This document shows positions 1-10,100 of a stretch of 64,000 nt of DNA, piece after piece. Position numbers and translations under genes: made by a program. The notes beneath the pieces were generated by a model. The model worked only from the letters and a program-made list of their open reading frames with translations. It was not told the origin of the DNA and made no database searches. The stretch comes from an uncultured Shewanella sp. (GTDB lineage Bacteria > Pseudomonadota > Gammaproteobacteria > Enterobacterales > Shewanellaceae), in contig NZ_CANMIO010000005.1 in assembly GCF_947497935.1 (NCBI RefSeq), positions 186,001-250,000 on the forward strand. The letters run 5' to 3'. Numbering within the stretch: position 1 is the first letter of the stretch; each line of letters opens with the position of its first letter.

Positions 1-1025
1 AGCCCCTAACCTTGCAAGCAGTGCGCAAGCATGCGGCGCAAGGAGCAAAGGAAATAAATGCTCAAGCTAACCTTAGCAAACACACTGGCGTGTCGATCCT
101 TATCGCTAATCGACGAGATCTCGCTCTATACCGCCAGATTAAACAATCATTCCGCGGTAAAAACGTCAGTGTTTATTATGCTATTCCCGATGCGATAGAA
201 GCTGAGCGTGAAAAGTTGAGCCTATTGTTCACTCAGGAGCCAGAGCTTATCCCTTGGTTTGGCGCTGTGATTATGGAGCCTGATTTTATTGCAGCAAAGC
301 AATTACTTGCAGATGTTAAACCCAATACAATAGTCACAAATAACTCAGGTGTAGGTATTGCCGCAAGTCAACTGGGCATAGAGTGGATTGCAGGCCCGTA
401 TTTGAACATAAGCAACTCTCTGAGTATGCACAGCCTACAGCAGCAAGGCTGTGTAGGTGCATTCATCTCTAACGAGCTAAACAAGCAGCAGATAAAAGCC
501 ATCAAGGCGCCAAGCAACTTTAAGGTACATTACAGCTTATATCACCCGGTGATGCTGATGAGCAGTCGTCAATGTCTGTTCCTGCAATCTTGCGGTTGCG
601 ATAAAGCCGTTATGGATAAGGAGTGCTTAACGGTTTGTAAAAAAGTGAGCTCCTTGACCAATGTCAAAGGCATCGATTTTGTTATCGATAAGAAACGCCG
701 AGAGCATAATGCCTTATATGGGAGCGAGCACTTCTATAATCCACAGATCTTGACTGAACTAGCAGGTTACTTCGACTCAGTGCTGTTGGATCTCCGTTCT
801 GTGGCTACTAAAAGCCAATTGAAGCAGAGCCGGTATGACACTATCGAGAGGCTTGTAGAGTCACTTTCACAGCAGCCAACACAGCTACAATTACACCAAT
901 CTTCACCGCTGCAACCCTTACAAGGACAGAAGCAAGAGCGAAACGGCAGTGAAACTGAGATCTCTTGTGAGTTACAAGAATTGATTGCTCACACCACCAA
1001 TGAGCAGTATCGAAAAGGTTTGTAA
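1..1025 (+). CDS. U32-family peptidase-like protein, C-terminal part (RlhA-like)
   Basis: The reading frame is open to the left edge, so only the last ~340 residues are present. A cysteine cluster with four spaced cysteines (QCLFLQSCGCDKAVMDKEC and a following TVC) sits near the middle; U32 proteins such as RlhA, UbiU and UbiV use such cysteines for an iron-sulfur cluster. The downstream part (GIDFVIDKKRREHNALYGSE, then a region about regulating Leu/Arg-rich helices) resembles the C-terminal half of RlhA-type proteins, which hydroxylate a cytidine in 23S rRNA. The last ~60 residues are Gln/Ser-rich and probably disordered. Family assignment is fairly safe; the RlhA identity is an inference because the N-terminal half is missing. 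Confidence 0.7.
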   Translation, partial: PLTLQAVRKHAAQGAKEINAQANLSKHTGVSILIANRRDLALYRQIKQSFRGKNVSVYYAIPDAIEAEREKLSLLFTQEPELIPWFGAVIMEPDFIAAKQLLADVKPNTIVTNNSGVGIAASQLGIEWIAGPYLNISNSLSMHSLQQQGCVGAFISNELNKQQIKAIKAPSNFKVHYSLYHPVMLMSSRQCLFLQSCGCDKAVMDKECLTVCKKVSSLTNVKGIDFVIDKKRREHNALYGSEHFYNPQILTELAGYFDSVLLDLRSVATKSQLKQSRYDTIERLVESLSQQPTQLQLHQSSPLQPLQGQKQERNGSETEISCELQELIAHTTNEQYRKGL

Positions 1026-1092
1026 CCCCCATTCCACATGGAAAGTAACAACATCCCATGGGAAACAACTAAAGCTATACTTAGCCGAGACA

Positions 1093-1123
1093 CACCATTT
1101 ACTCTTTAATGGAGTAAATGGTG
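1093..1123. repeat. Perfect 12-bp inverted repeat in the U32-lon intergenic region
   Basis: CACCATTTACTC and GAGTAAATGGTG flank a 7-nt loop. The dyad lies 68 bases after the U32-family stop codon. It is followed on the plus strand by AAAACCTTTT, not a clean U-tract, so it may be a weak terminator or an RNA-processing hairpin. The rest of the 331-bp gap (1026-1356) shows nothing else I can name. Confidence 0.6.
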
Positions 1124-1356
1124 AAAACCTTTTGAATAAAACTCTTGTTGGTAAAAGTCTCATTCCATCAGAGAGTTAAATACTTTCAATTAACAGTAAA
1201 GGTTGTTTAAAAGCTCCTCCCAACCTCGTTTTGTTCAAATATCCAGCAAACAAACCCCCTAATAGGCTAATATCTAAGCGATCCGCAAATAATTGCAGAA
1301 ATCTACTATCTAACTGTATAGAGTAAAATTATTGACCGTCATCAAGAGGACGCATT

Positions 1357-3744
1357 ATGCCAATAAAACCTCTCAGCAGTGCCAAGCTTTACCGCGCGTC
1401 GACGCTAAAAAAGCTCTCTTCAGACTGCAAGTCGACTAAACACCTCGAACCCTTAGACGAAATCGTCGGCCAAGCCCGCGCGCAGCAAGCGGTAGAGTTT
1501 GCCCTTTCGATGAAAGAGAAAGGCTATAACATCTATGCTCTAGGCCGTAACGGCTTAGGCAAACGTACTATGGTGCTTCGCCACCTAAATCGTCAAGCTC
1601 CCAATACAAACGGCCGTACACTATTTGATTGGTGTTATGTGGTTAACTTCGATGATAGCCGCAGCCCTAAAGTGTTAAAGCTCCCTGCGGGTATGGGTCT
1701 TCAATTCAAAAAAGACATGGAAAAGCTGATGTCGAAATTGCTAAAGGCGTTACCTTTGGCGTTCGATAATGAGATGTACTACAACCGAGCCGACAGATTA
1801 AAAAACCAACTGACTTCGAAACAAGAAGAAGCATTATTGGTGCTAACAGAAGAAGCCAAGCGTAATAGTGTTGGCCTGTCTATCTCTGCCCAGGGCAATT
1901 ACGAACTCGTTGCCTTAAATGGTGAGGAGCCTCATACGGAGGAAAGCTATGTCGCACTTTCTGCAACTGAACAGGCTAACATGCAGACGGCTATTTCAGC
2001 CCTGGAGGCTCAGCTTCGCGGCATCGTTCGCCAGATCACTGTGTGGGAAGAAGAATACTCGGAAAAGCAACAGAAGCATGATGAGGAAGTTGCCGAAGAG
2101 GTGCTGACCCATGCGCTAGAAAAATTAAAAGAGCAATATAAAGCACAGAGCAGTGTCAAAGCTTATATAAAAGCAATGCATAAAGACATTCTCGACAACT
2201 TGGACATTTTCTTGGAAGAAAGCGAAGAGCAAGCCGCCCTCGCCTATGCTTCAATGAGTAAGAAGATGCCAAGACGTTACCAGATCAATGTGTTGGTTTC
2301 TCAGGAGTCTCAAATACAACCCATAATCGTTGAGGAGACCCCGAACTATCACACCATCTTTGGCTACGTCGAAAACGCCACTTATAAAGGCACGGTTTTT
2401 ACCGACTTCTCTCTCATTCGCCCAGGTAGTCTACATAAGGCAAATGGCGGCGTACTCATGATCGATGCGGTTAAAGTTCTTGAGCACCCTTACGTATGGG
2501 ATGGATTGAAGCGAGCCCTGAGATCGCGAAAGCTCAGTTTAACCTCACTCGAGCGTGAGGTGACCTTGTCAGGTACCATCTCATTAGAGCCGGAGGCGAT
2601 TCCACTTGACGTTAAAATCATCTTATTCGGTGATCTAGCAACCTATAAGCTTTTGCAGCAGTACGATGCAGAATTTACTGAGCTGTTCCGCGTTACCGCC
2701 GACTTTGAAGATAGAATGCCCCGCACAGATGTGTCAGAGGCACATTATGCCCAATTCATTTCCAGTATCGTACACAGCAACCAAATCTTGCATTGCGATA
2801 AAAAGGCAATCGCTCGAGTCATTGAGTTTAGCTCTCGCCAAGCTGATGATCAGAATATGCTGTCATTGCATTCTGTAGATATTGCCAACTTATTACGTGA
2901 GGCAAATTATTGTGCCCGCGCGGCAAATGCCAACATGATCCGAGTGAGCCATGTTGAACAAGCGTTATTCAATAAAGAAAAACGAATCTGCCGTGCAAAA
3001 GATGACTTTATGCAAAGCTTCACCAATGGCCAAACCTTGATTGATACCCAAGGTGAAACCGTTGGCCAAGTAAATGGTTTATCGGTTATGTCTACGACCG
3101 AATACCAATTTGGTGCACCAAGCCGTATTACCGCCACCACCTCATTTGGTGAAGGTAAGGTATTTGATATTGAGCGCAACGTTGATCTAAGTGGCAGTAT
3201 CCACTCGAAAGGTGTGATGATCTTAACTGCTTATATCGCAGCTATCTTAGGTAAGACAGATAAGATCCCGCTATCGACTCACCTAACATTCGAGCAATCC
3301 TATGGCGGCGTCGACGGTGACAGTGCAACAATGGCTGAACTATGCGCAATGTTGTCATCATTTTCGGGCAAGCCGCTAAGACAGGACATTGCTATCACAG
3401 GCTCTATGAACCAATTTGGTGAAGCCCAGCCTATTGGCGGCGTCAATGAGAAGATCGAAGGCTTCTTCGATGTGTGTAAGATTAAGGGCCGAAAAGAGAG
3501 CCAAGGGGTGATAATTCCCCAATCTAACGCGCATAACCTTATGTTACGTAAAGACATTGTTGAAGCGGTTAAGAAAGGGAAATTCCATATTTGGGCTATA
3601 TCACATGTTAATCAGGCTATTGAGTTGCTAACTAGCTGTAAGGTTGGCACTTTAAATCAACAAGGCGATTACCCTAAAAATAGCATTTTAGGCTTAGCCC
3701 AAACGAGACTTAATGGCTTACGTAATAAAGACACCAAAGACTAA
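1357..3744 (+). CDS. Lon-like ATP-dependent protease (LonB/YcbZ-type, AAA + Lon proteolytic domain)
   Basis: A 795-residue Lon-family protein without the LAN substrate-binding domain of classical Lon. Walker A is GRNGLGKRT at residues 63-71 (Lys69), and GGVLMIDAVKVL further on fits Walker B. The C-terminal domain has the serine-lysine dyad of Lon proteases: Ser656 in YGGVDGDSATM and Lys699 in PIGGVNEK. A long Glu/Lys-rich coiled coil interrupts the AAA module, as in YcbZ-type proteins. The start has a good Shine-Dalgarno (AGAGGA) before ATG. It is predicted to be a cytoplasmic protein-quality-control protease; its substrates are unknown. The gene stands alone and ends at a shared bidirectional terminator. 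Confidence 0.88.
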   Translation: MPIKPLSSAKLYRASTLKKLSSDCKSTKHLEPLDEIVGQARAQQAVEFALSMKEKGYNIYALGRNGLGKRTMVLRHLNRQAPNTNGRTLFDWCYVVNFDDSRSPKVLKLPAGMGLQFKKDMEKLMSKLLKALPLAFDNEMYYNRADRLKNQLTSKQEEALLVLTEEAKRNSVGLSISAQGNYELVALNGEEPHTEESYVALSATEQANMQTAISALEAQLRGIVRQITVWEEEYSEKQQKHDEEVAEEVLTHALEKLKEQYKAQSSVKAYIKAMHKDILDNLDIFLEESEEQAALAYASMSKKMPRRYQINVLVSQESQIQPIIVEETPNYHTIFGYVENATYKGTVFTDFSLIRPGSLHKANGGVLMIDAVKVLEHPYVWDGLKRALRSRKLSLTSLEREVTLSGTISLEPEAIPLDVKIILFGDLATYKLLQQYDAEFTELFRVTADFEDRMPRTDVSEAHYAQFISSIVHSNQILHCDKKAIARVIEFSSRQADDQNMLSLHSVDIANLLREANYCARAANANMIRVSHVEQALFNKEKRICRAKDDFMQSFTNGQTLIDTQGETVGQVNGLSVMSTTEYQFGAPSRITATTSFGEGKVFDIERNVDLSGSIHSKGVMILTAYIAAILGKTDKIPLSTHLTFEQSYGGVDGDSATMAELCAMLSSFSGKPLRQDIAITGSMNQFGEAQPIGGVNEKIEGFFDVCKIKGRKESQGVIIPQSNAHNLMLRKDIVEAVKKGKFHIWAISHVNQAIELLTSCKVGTLNQQGDYPKNSILGLAQTRLNGLRNKDTKD

Positions 3745-3779
3745 CTCTATTATCAATTAAGTCTTATCTGTAAAAAAAC

Positions 3780-3810
3780 AAAAAGGCCGAACATAAGTTC
3801 GGCCTTTTTA
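3780..3810. terminator. Bidirectional rho-independent terminator
   Basis: GGCCGAAC and GTTCGGCC surround an ATAA loop, with an A-run before and a T-run after. It sits between the convergent Lon-like gene and ppaC and can serve both. Confidence 0.9.
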
Positions 3811-3834
3811 TTTGTATTGCTCAGAGATAGGCTC

Positions 3835-4755
3835 TTAAGCAAAAACATCCTGTAGTGGCGGTACAACTTGCTTCTTACGGCTTAGTACACCATCTAACCA
3901 AACTTTGTTATCGACTGATTTGCAGTTGTAAGCCGATTCAACTTTAGCCAATTCGTCACTGACGATTAGCATTTCTGAACCTTCTTTCATGATGTCAGTC
4001 AGTAGCAATAGTACGCTGTGACGATTGCCTTCTGCTTTAAGCGCAGCAATATCGGCTTCTAGCTCGGCTTTGATGTCGTCGAATACTGACAGATCAATCA
4101 CTTCTAGCTGACCAATACCCACTAGGTTACCGTTCATGTTGAAGTCTTTAAAATCACGCATTACAAGATCGCGTGCTGGTGTGCCTTCTACTGCAGATTT
4201 CACTTTAAACATATCCATGCCTAAAGCTTTGAAGTCTTCGACGCCTGCAATTTCAGCTAATGCTTCAACACACTTAATGTCTGCTGTAGTGCAAGTTGGT
4301 GACTTGAAAATAACCGTGTCGCTTAGAATTGCACATAACATGATGCCAGCGATATTTTTTGGGATCTCAACATTGTAGAAGTCATACATCATCTTGATAA
4401 CGGTATTACTGCAACCAACAGGACGGATCCAGCACTCTAATGGTGTAGAAGTGGTTAGATCGCCTAATTTGTGGTGATCCACAATACCAACAATCGTTGC
4501 CTCGGCAATATCGTCAGGTGCTTGAGTCAGTTCTGAATGGTCAACAATGTAAACTTCTTCGCCAGCATAGCTAAGCTTAAGCTCTGGTGCTTCGAAACCA
4601 AACTTGTCTAAAATGAAAGCGGTTTCAGGTGAAATGTCACCTAAACGAGTCGCAACAGATGCTTCACCGATCTGGTTTTTTAGGTGTGCAAGTGCAATCG
4701 CACCACAAATTGAATCTGAGTCTGGGATTTTGTGGCCCACAACATAAACTGGCAT
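3835..4755 (-). CDS. ppaC: Manganese-dependent inorganic pyrophosphatase (family II)
   Basis: A DHH-superfamily phosphoesterase that hydrolyses pyrophosphate to two phosphates in the cytoplasm. Metal-ligand motifs are clear: GHKIPDSDS at residues 7-15 (His8, Asp12, Asp14), VDHSE at 71-75, and the diagnostic DHH at 93-95 (IVDHHKLGD). The C-terminal DHHA2 domain ends with the SRKKQVVPPL substrate-binding segment. The 306-residue length is normal for the family. AAAGGAG precedes the ATG. The gene is monocistronic. Confidence 0.95.
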   Translation of the reverse strand: MPVYVVGHKIPDSDSICGAIALAHLKNQIGEASVATRLGDISPETAFILDKFGFEAPELKLSYAGEEVYIVDHSELTQAPDDIAEATIVGIVDHHKLGDLTTSTPLECWIRPVGCSNTVIKMMYDFYNVEIPKNIAGIMLCAILSDTVIFKSPTCTTADIKCVEALAEIAGVEDFKALGMDMFKVKSAVEGTPARDLVMRDFKDFNMNGNLVGIGQLEVIDLSVFDDIKAELEADIAALKAEGNRHSVLLLLTDIMKEGSEMLIVSDELAKVESAYNCKSVDNKVWLDGVLSRKKQVVPPLQDVFA

Positions 4756-5111
4756 ATAAAAGCTCTCCTTTAATTTGCGCCGATTTTAACAAAGTTTTCC
4801 ACGATGCGGAAATACCAAAAGGTCTCAGATGGCAAACTCTTGTACCAAAAGGCTATCTGCAGCCGTTTTAACAGTCAATTGCTCTCTGATTTCATTCAGT
4901 CTCACTCATTATTTAGACAGGTGAGACAAACACGAGTTCTTTAATCCCTATCTCGATGAGCTTTTTGTTGCACTAAAGAACGACTATCCTTGCCTAACAG
5001 CTAATTTTTGTACTAAAAAGGCCGTTAATATCAGTCTTAGATACCACTGCAGCCGTTTTTATAGTATAAGCTTGCGTAAATTTATCCTTATTTAGATTGA
5101 GCGCCATAGCG
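4756..5111. other. Intergenic region with a degenerate direct repeat
   Basis: Between the divergent ppaC and SEC-C genes. A 19-bp element, CTGCAGCCGTTTTAACAGT at 4857-4875, recurs at 5047-5065 with two changes, each preceded by a TACCAAAAGG/TACTAAAAAGG-like string. This looks like an old local duplication or a paired binding site. No ORF or RNA gene is recognisable. Confidence 0.4.
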
Positions 5112-5447
5112 ATGTCAGACAAATTCTTTTTTAAAGGGCGTAAAACCCCAAAGCCTAAGCACGAAAGCTATGGTTACAACACTAAACGTGAAGTCAAAGT
5201 GGGAACCGAAGAGAACCCACTTCAACTGTTAGTTCAAACTGCAGAGCGTGAAACAGAAGTTTTACAACTGCTTACTGATAATGAGCTGGTGGGCATGATT
5301 ACTGTCGATCCAAGCCAAGAAGAGAATATTCTTCTTTTAACTGGATTGCTCAATAAGCCACAAACAACGCGTTTTGAAAAATCCCCAAACCGTAATGACC
5401 CATGTGTGTGTGGCAGCGGTAAGAAATATAAGAAATGCTGCGGTTAA
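5112..5447 (+). CDS. SWIM/SEC-C metal-binding motif protein (PBPRA1643-type)
   Basis: A small 111-residue protein ending in a SEC-C zinc-binding motif ([16 protein letters not shown]), the same metal knuckle found at the C-terminus of SecA. The N-terminal part ([14 protein letters not shown]) is basic; the middle resembles the conserved body of the PBPRA1643-type family. ATG 5112 is preferred over an in-frame TTG at 5097 because conserved sequence starts with MSDKFF and the TTG has no ribosome-binding site. The function is unknown; a SecB-, ribosome- or nucleic-acid-linked role is only guesswork. It is followed by its own terminator. Confidence 0.8.
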   Translation: MSDKFFFKGRKTPKPKHESYGYNTKREVKVGTEENPLQLLVQTAERETEVLQLLTDNELVGMITVDPSQEENILLLTGLLNKPQTTRFEKSPNRNDPCVCGSGKKYKKCCG

Positions 5448-5500
5448 TTTCTTAGTTGGTTTTAGGCTGACAAAATAGATTGATAAAATAAACAGACGAA

Positions 5501-5530
5501 AGCAGTGCCGATAAGGGACTGCTTTTTTTT
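5501..5530 (+). terminator. Rho-independent terminator after the SEC-C gene
   Basis: AGCAGT and ACTGCT pair around a GC-containing loop and are followed by eight T residues. Confidence 0.8.
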
Positions 5531-5996
5531 ACTCTGAACTTCTAGTTTTATACTCGTGTTACGCGTTCACTTTTTGTATTAACCCTCTACTCTTTACCCG
5601 CTAAGTTTTACGTCAAGTTAAGCTAGGTGAACATCTGTGGCATCGGCATTCGCTTCAATTAGCTTTTGTTACAATTGAAATCATCAAAGTGACAGAGTCA
5701 ATAATAATCGCCAGCTTACTTAAGGCCTATGACTGAACCCTATCAAGGTTGCAATTTAAACTATAAATACAATGACATAAATCGGCCGCAGTCATACTAT
5801 CTGATATTGAATAATTGATTTTTATTATTGCGTGTCAAATTTAGTTACACATGTTTACACAAACCAACTGTTACAACTCCCCACATCCATTAACATACAT
5901 TCAAAATTCTAATTATATTGCTCTTATTAATTCTTTTAGCAGCTTTTAAAAGATTGTGTATTGAGTGCAAGTTTGCTTCAACAAGAGGACGTGTTT
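5531..5996. other. Intergenic region upstream of the RND efflux operon
   Basis: About 470 bases with no credible ORF. It must hold the promoter of the efflux operon. GTTACA-type strings recur near 5840-5876, possibly a regulator site, but I cannot define one. No regulator gene lies next to the operon. Confidence 0.4.
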
Positions 5997-7190
5997 GTGG
6001 CTACGAAAAAACAGATCATTCTACCAATGGCTGTCATCGCTGTCGGCGTGGCAGGATTTATTGGCATATCGGCAATGAAAAAGCCCCCAGAGGAAAAGGA
6101 AAAGCTCGATACTACACCGCTGGTGTCAGTTGAGGCGGTGCAAATTAATCCGATGAGTTTTGCAGTCAACTCCTATGGCGTGGTTAACGCAAAATATGAG
6201 ACGGAACTGGTATCTCAGCTAAACGGCGAGATAGTGTATCTATCAGAACAGTTTGTCCGTGGTGGCTTTGTTAAAAAAGGCGACATCCTTGCCAAAATAG
6301 ATCCAAGCGATTATGAAGCAGCATTAATTGACGCACAGGCGAATATGGCTTCTGCTCGAGCGACGCTCGTGCAAGAGAAAGCGTTCGGTAAGGTTGCCGA
6401 AGAGGAATGGAAACGTATTGAGAATGGAGTGCCAACTGAATTGAGCCTCAGAAAGCCTCAATTAGCACAAGAGGTCGCCAAACTTAACTCATCTGAAGCC
6501 GGACTTAAACGCGCTAAGCGCAATCTTGAGCGTACCTTAATCAAGGCGCCATACGATGCCCTCATTGAAGCACGAAACATAGGCCTAGGCTCCTACGTCA
6601 GCATGGGTACACCTCTAGGTAAGGTATTAAGTACCGCAGAAGCTGAGATCCGTCTACCTATTGCAGATAAGGAACTGCAATTTTTAGATGAAAAAGGCAA
6701 ACATGCAAAAGTAATATTAAAAGGTGAATTTGCAGGGAAGACTCAAGAGTGGTCTGCGACAGTGGTTCGTAGTGAGGGCGTTATCGATAATCGCAGCCGT
6801 ATGACCTACTTAGTTGCAGAAGTCGCCGATCCCTATGGTCTGAAATCAAACAACAATGAATTACGCTATGGGACCTATGTTACCGCAACAATCGATGGTT
6901 CTCATGCGGGATTAGTCGCTGAGCTCCCTCGCCATCTTGTGATCAATAACCAGGTTGCCGTGTTAGATGATGAGGGCAAGCTTAGGTACAAAGATATTAC
7001 CATCCTTCGTCAAATTGGCTCTAAGGTTATCGTCTCCGATGGTCTAGAACCTGGCATGAATATTATCACTTCAGCTTTAGATTATCCTATCGAAGGCATG
7101 GAGTTAGCCCTTCCCGAAGATAAGATATTACGTGATGAAGACAGTCCTGAACAGCAACCTACGCAAATTGCGATGGAAGAAAAGGATTAA
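5997..7190 (+). CDS. RND efflux pump periplasmic adaptor (membrane fusion protein)
   Basis: A HlyD/AcrA-type adaptor that links an inner-membrane RND pump to an outer-membrane channel. An N-terminal hydrophobic segment (IILPMAVIAVGVAGFIGI) anchors it. Then follow half a lipoyl domain (VSQLNGEIVYL), a short alpha-hairpin, the second lipoyl half (TLIKAPYDALI) and beta-barrel/membrane-proximal domains. GTG 5997 is chosen because AGAGGA lies 8 bases upstream; an in-frame TTG at 5961 and GTG at 5991 are alternatives. It ends 3 bases before the pump gene, so both form one operon. No outer-membrane factor gene is adjacent, so a TolC-like protein encoded elsewhere is presumed. The substrate is unknown. 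Confidence 0.88.
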   Translation: MATKKQIILPMAVIAVGVAGFIGISAMKKPPEEKEKLDTTPLVSVEAVQINPMSFAVNSYGVVNAKYETELVSQLNGEIVYLSEQFVRGGFVKKGDILAKIDPSDYEAALIDAQANMASARATLVQEKAFGKVAEEEWKRIENGVPTELSLRKPQLAQEVAKLNSSEAGLKRAKRNLERTLIKAPYDALIEARNIGLGSYVSMGTPLGKVLSTAEAEIRLPIADKELQFLDEKGKHAKVILKGEFAGKTQEWSATVVRSEGVIDNRSRMTYLVAEVADPYGLKSNNNELRYGTYVTATIDGSHAGLVAELPRHLVINNQVAVLDDEGKLRYKDITILRQIGSKVIVSDGLEPGMNIITSALDYPIEGMELALPEDKILRDEDSPEQQPTQIAMEEKD

Positions 7191-7193
7191 TTG

Positions 7194-10100
7194 ATGATAG
7201 ATACTAACAAAGGCATCATCGCCTGGTTTGCGCGTAACAGCGTTGCGGCAAACTTACTTATGATTATTATCTTGCTCGGTGGATTGTTAACTGCCAATAC
7301 GATTCGCAAGCAGTTCTTCCCTGCCGTTGAGATCAACTGGCTAGAGTTTAATGCCGTATACCCGGGTGCAGCGCCGCAAGAAGTTGAAGAAGGGATCACT
7401 ATTAAGATTGAGGAAGCATTAGAGAGCGTCCAAGGTCTTAAGCGAGTGATCACCTATTCGAATCGAAATGCTTCATCTGGATATTTCAGAGTTGAAGACT
7501 CTTACGATCCGCAAGTGGTACTCGAAGAAGTAAAATCAGAAATTGATTCTATCTCAAGTTTTCCTGACGGCATGGAGCGACCTAAAGTCGAGCGGATCAA
7601 ATTACGTCAAGAAGTAATGTATATGAGCCTTTATGGTGATCTGACACAGCGCCAATTAAAAGACTTAGGCGAAAAGATCCATGATGAGTTACTACAGCTA
7701 CCAAAAGTAAATATTACTGAGTTTTATGGTGGGCTTGGGTACGAGATTGCCATTGAGGTCAGCAAAGACAGGCTACGAGAGTTTGGCTTAAGCTTTAATG
7801 ATGTTGCCAATGCAGTTCGTGGTTATTCACGTAATATGTCAGCGGGTCAAATCCGCGCCGAAAACGGTTACATCAATCTACGAGTACAGAATCAAGCCTA
7901 TGTCGGCTATGAGTTTGAAAGCCTACCGCTAATTACTCTTGAAGACGGCACCACCCTTTTACTAGGCGATGTGGCGACTGTTATCGATGGTTTTGAAGAA
8001 GGTATTCAGTACTCTAAATTTAACGGTATGAACTCTGTAACCTTCTTTATCGGTGCGGCTAACGATCAGAGCCTTACCGATGTCGCCGATGTGGTTAAAG
8101 GCTACATAGCTGAAAAACAGAAAGTGTTGCCGCAAGGGGTTAAGTTAGAGCCTTGGGTTGATATGACCTATTACCTAGAGGGCCGTTTGAACCTGATGTT
8201 AGACAGTATGAAAAGTGGTGCCGTACTGGTTTTCATTCTATTGGCACTATTTCTACGTGTGAGACTCGCTTTTTGGGTGATGATGGGTCTACCAGTTTGT
8301 TTCTTAGGTACCCTGCTATTTATGCCTATGGGAATGATTGATGTCACCATCAACGTCATTAGCTTGTTCGCCTTTATCTTAGTCTTAGGTATTGTGGTCG
8401 ATGATGCCATTGTGATGGGCGAAAGTGCTCACGCAGAGTGTGAAGAAAAGGGACAGACCCTCGACAACGTCATCCGTGGTGTTAAACGCGTTGCAATGCC
8501 AGCGACCTTCGGCGTGCTTACAACAATTGCAGCCTTCTTGCCTATCACCCTAGATGATGGCCCCTCTTCTGCCTTTGGCCAAGCCATTGGTTTTGTGGTC
8601 ATCCTGTGCCTAATATTCTCACTCATTGAGTCTAAGCTAATTTTGCCAGCGCACTTGGCACGCATGAAACAAAAGACAGTTGTAAAGCCGGGTTCAAAAA
8701 ATCCAATCGATTGGCTACGAAACGGGGTTAACTTTTTACAAGGCAAAGTCGATTCAGGACTAAAGACACTCATTCACAGTTACTATCGTCCATCATTGGA
8801 GCTTGCGGTTAAGTATCGCTATACCGTCATCATGATATTCATCAGCATGATCTTAGTCTGTGCAGGCCTCTATTCCGGTGGACTCGTTCGCTTTATTGGT
8901 CAACCTAAAATCCCTCATGATTTCCCACGGATCTCATTTGAGATGAACATAGATGCCTCTGAGAAAGCGACCTTATCGGCAGCGCTATCAATCGAAGAAG
9001 CGCTGAGACGAGTCGATAACGAGCTTGAAGCCCAATATGGCCAGAAGATGATTTCTGACATGCAGGTAGAACTTCGTGGTCGAACTTCGGCGCAGGTGAT
9101 GACAAAACTGGTGGATCCAGAAATCCGCCCTATCGATACCTTTGCTGTTGCCGAGTTATGGCGCCAAAACATGCCACTCATTCCGGGTATGAAGTCGTTT
9201 ACCATTCGAGATAACTTGTTTGGTGGCGGACGAGATGATGGCGACATCAGCTTTAGACTCGAAGGTAAAGATGATGAGCAGTTAGTCGCAGCAGCTAAGG
9301 AGCTTAAAGCTAAACTCAATACTCTCAAAGGTGTAGGTGATGTAAACGACAGTCGTCAGTCTAGTGCTAAAGAGATCCAGTTTGAACTTAAGCCATTAGC
9401 CCATAGCTTAGGCCTAACCCTCGCAGATATAGCGCGACAGGTAGGAAACAGTTTCTATGGCCTAGAAGCTCAACGTATTTTGCGTAACGGCGAAGAGATC
9501 AAGGTGATGCTGCGCTATCCAGAAGAGCAACGTAACTCTATTGCCCAAGTTTCTGATGTGATGATTAAGACGCCTCAAGGTGCCGAAATCCCACTTTCTG
9601 AAGTCGCTGCTATCGTGGTAACCGATGGGGTAAACAGTATACGCCGCGAAAATGGTAATAGAACCATTAACGTTTGGGGGGCTGTGGATGCTGAACAAGC
9701 CGAGCCATTTAAAATTGCAAAGGATATTCGTGATAACTTCTTACCTGAGTTACTGGCGAAATATCCAAGAGTACAGAGTGAAGTTTCAGGAAATATTCAA
9801 GAGCAACTTGATAGCGCCGATACTCAATTAAGAGACTTCTTAATCTCTATGTTAGTGATCTACAGCCTATTAGCCGTACCACTGAAGTCCTACTCGCAAC
9901 CCATTATGATCATGTCAGTGATCCCGTTTGGTGTGATTGGCTCTGTACTTGGGCATATGCTATTGGGCCTTGATCTTAGCGCCCTATCTGTATTTGGTAT
10001 TATTGCCGCAGCAGGTGTTGTGGTGAATGACTCACTAGTGATGGTTGACTATATAAATAAGTCACGTGAGTCAGGTGTCGCGATGAAGTTATCGGTACTC

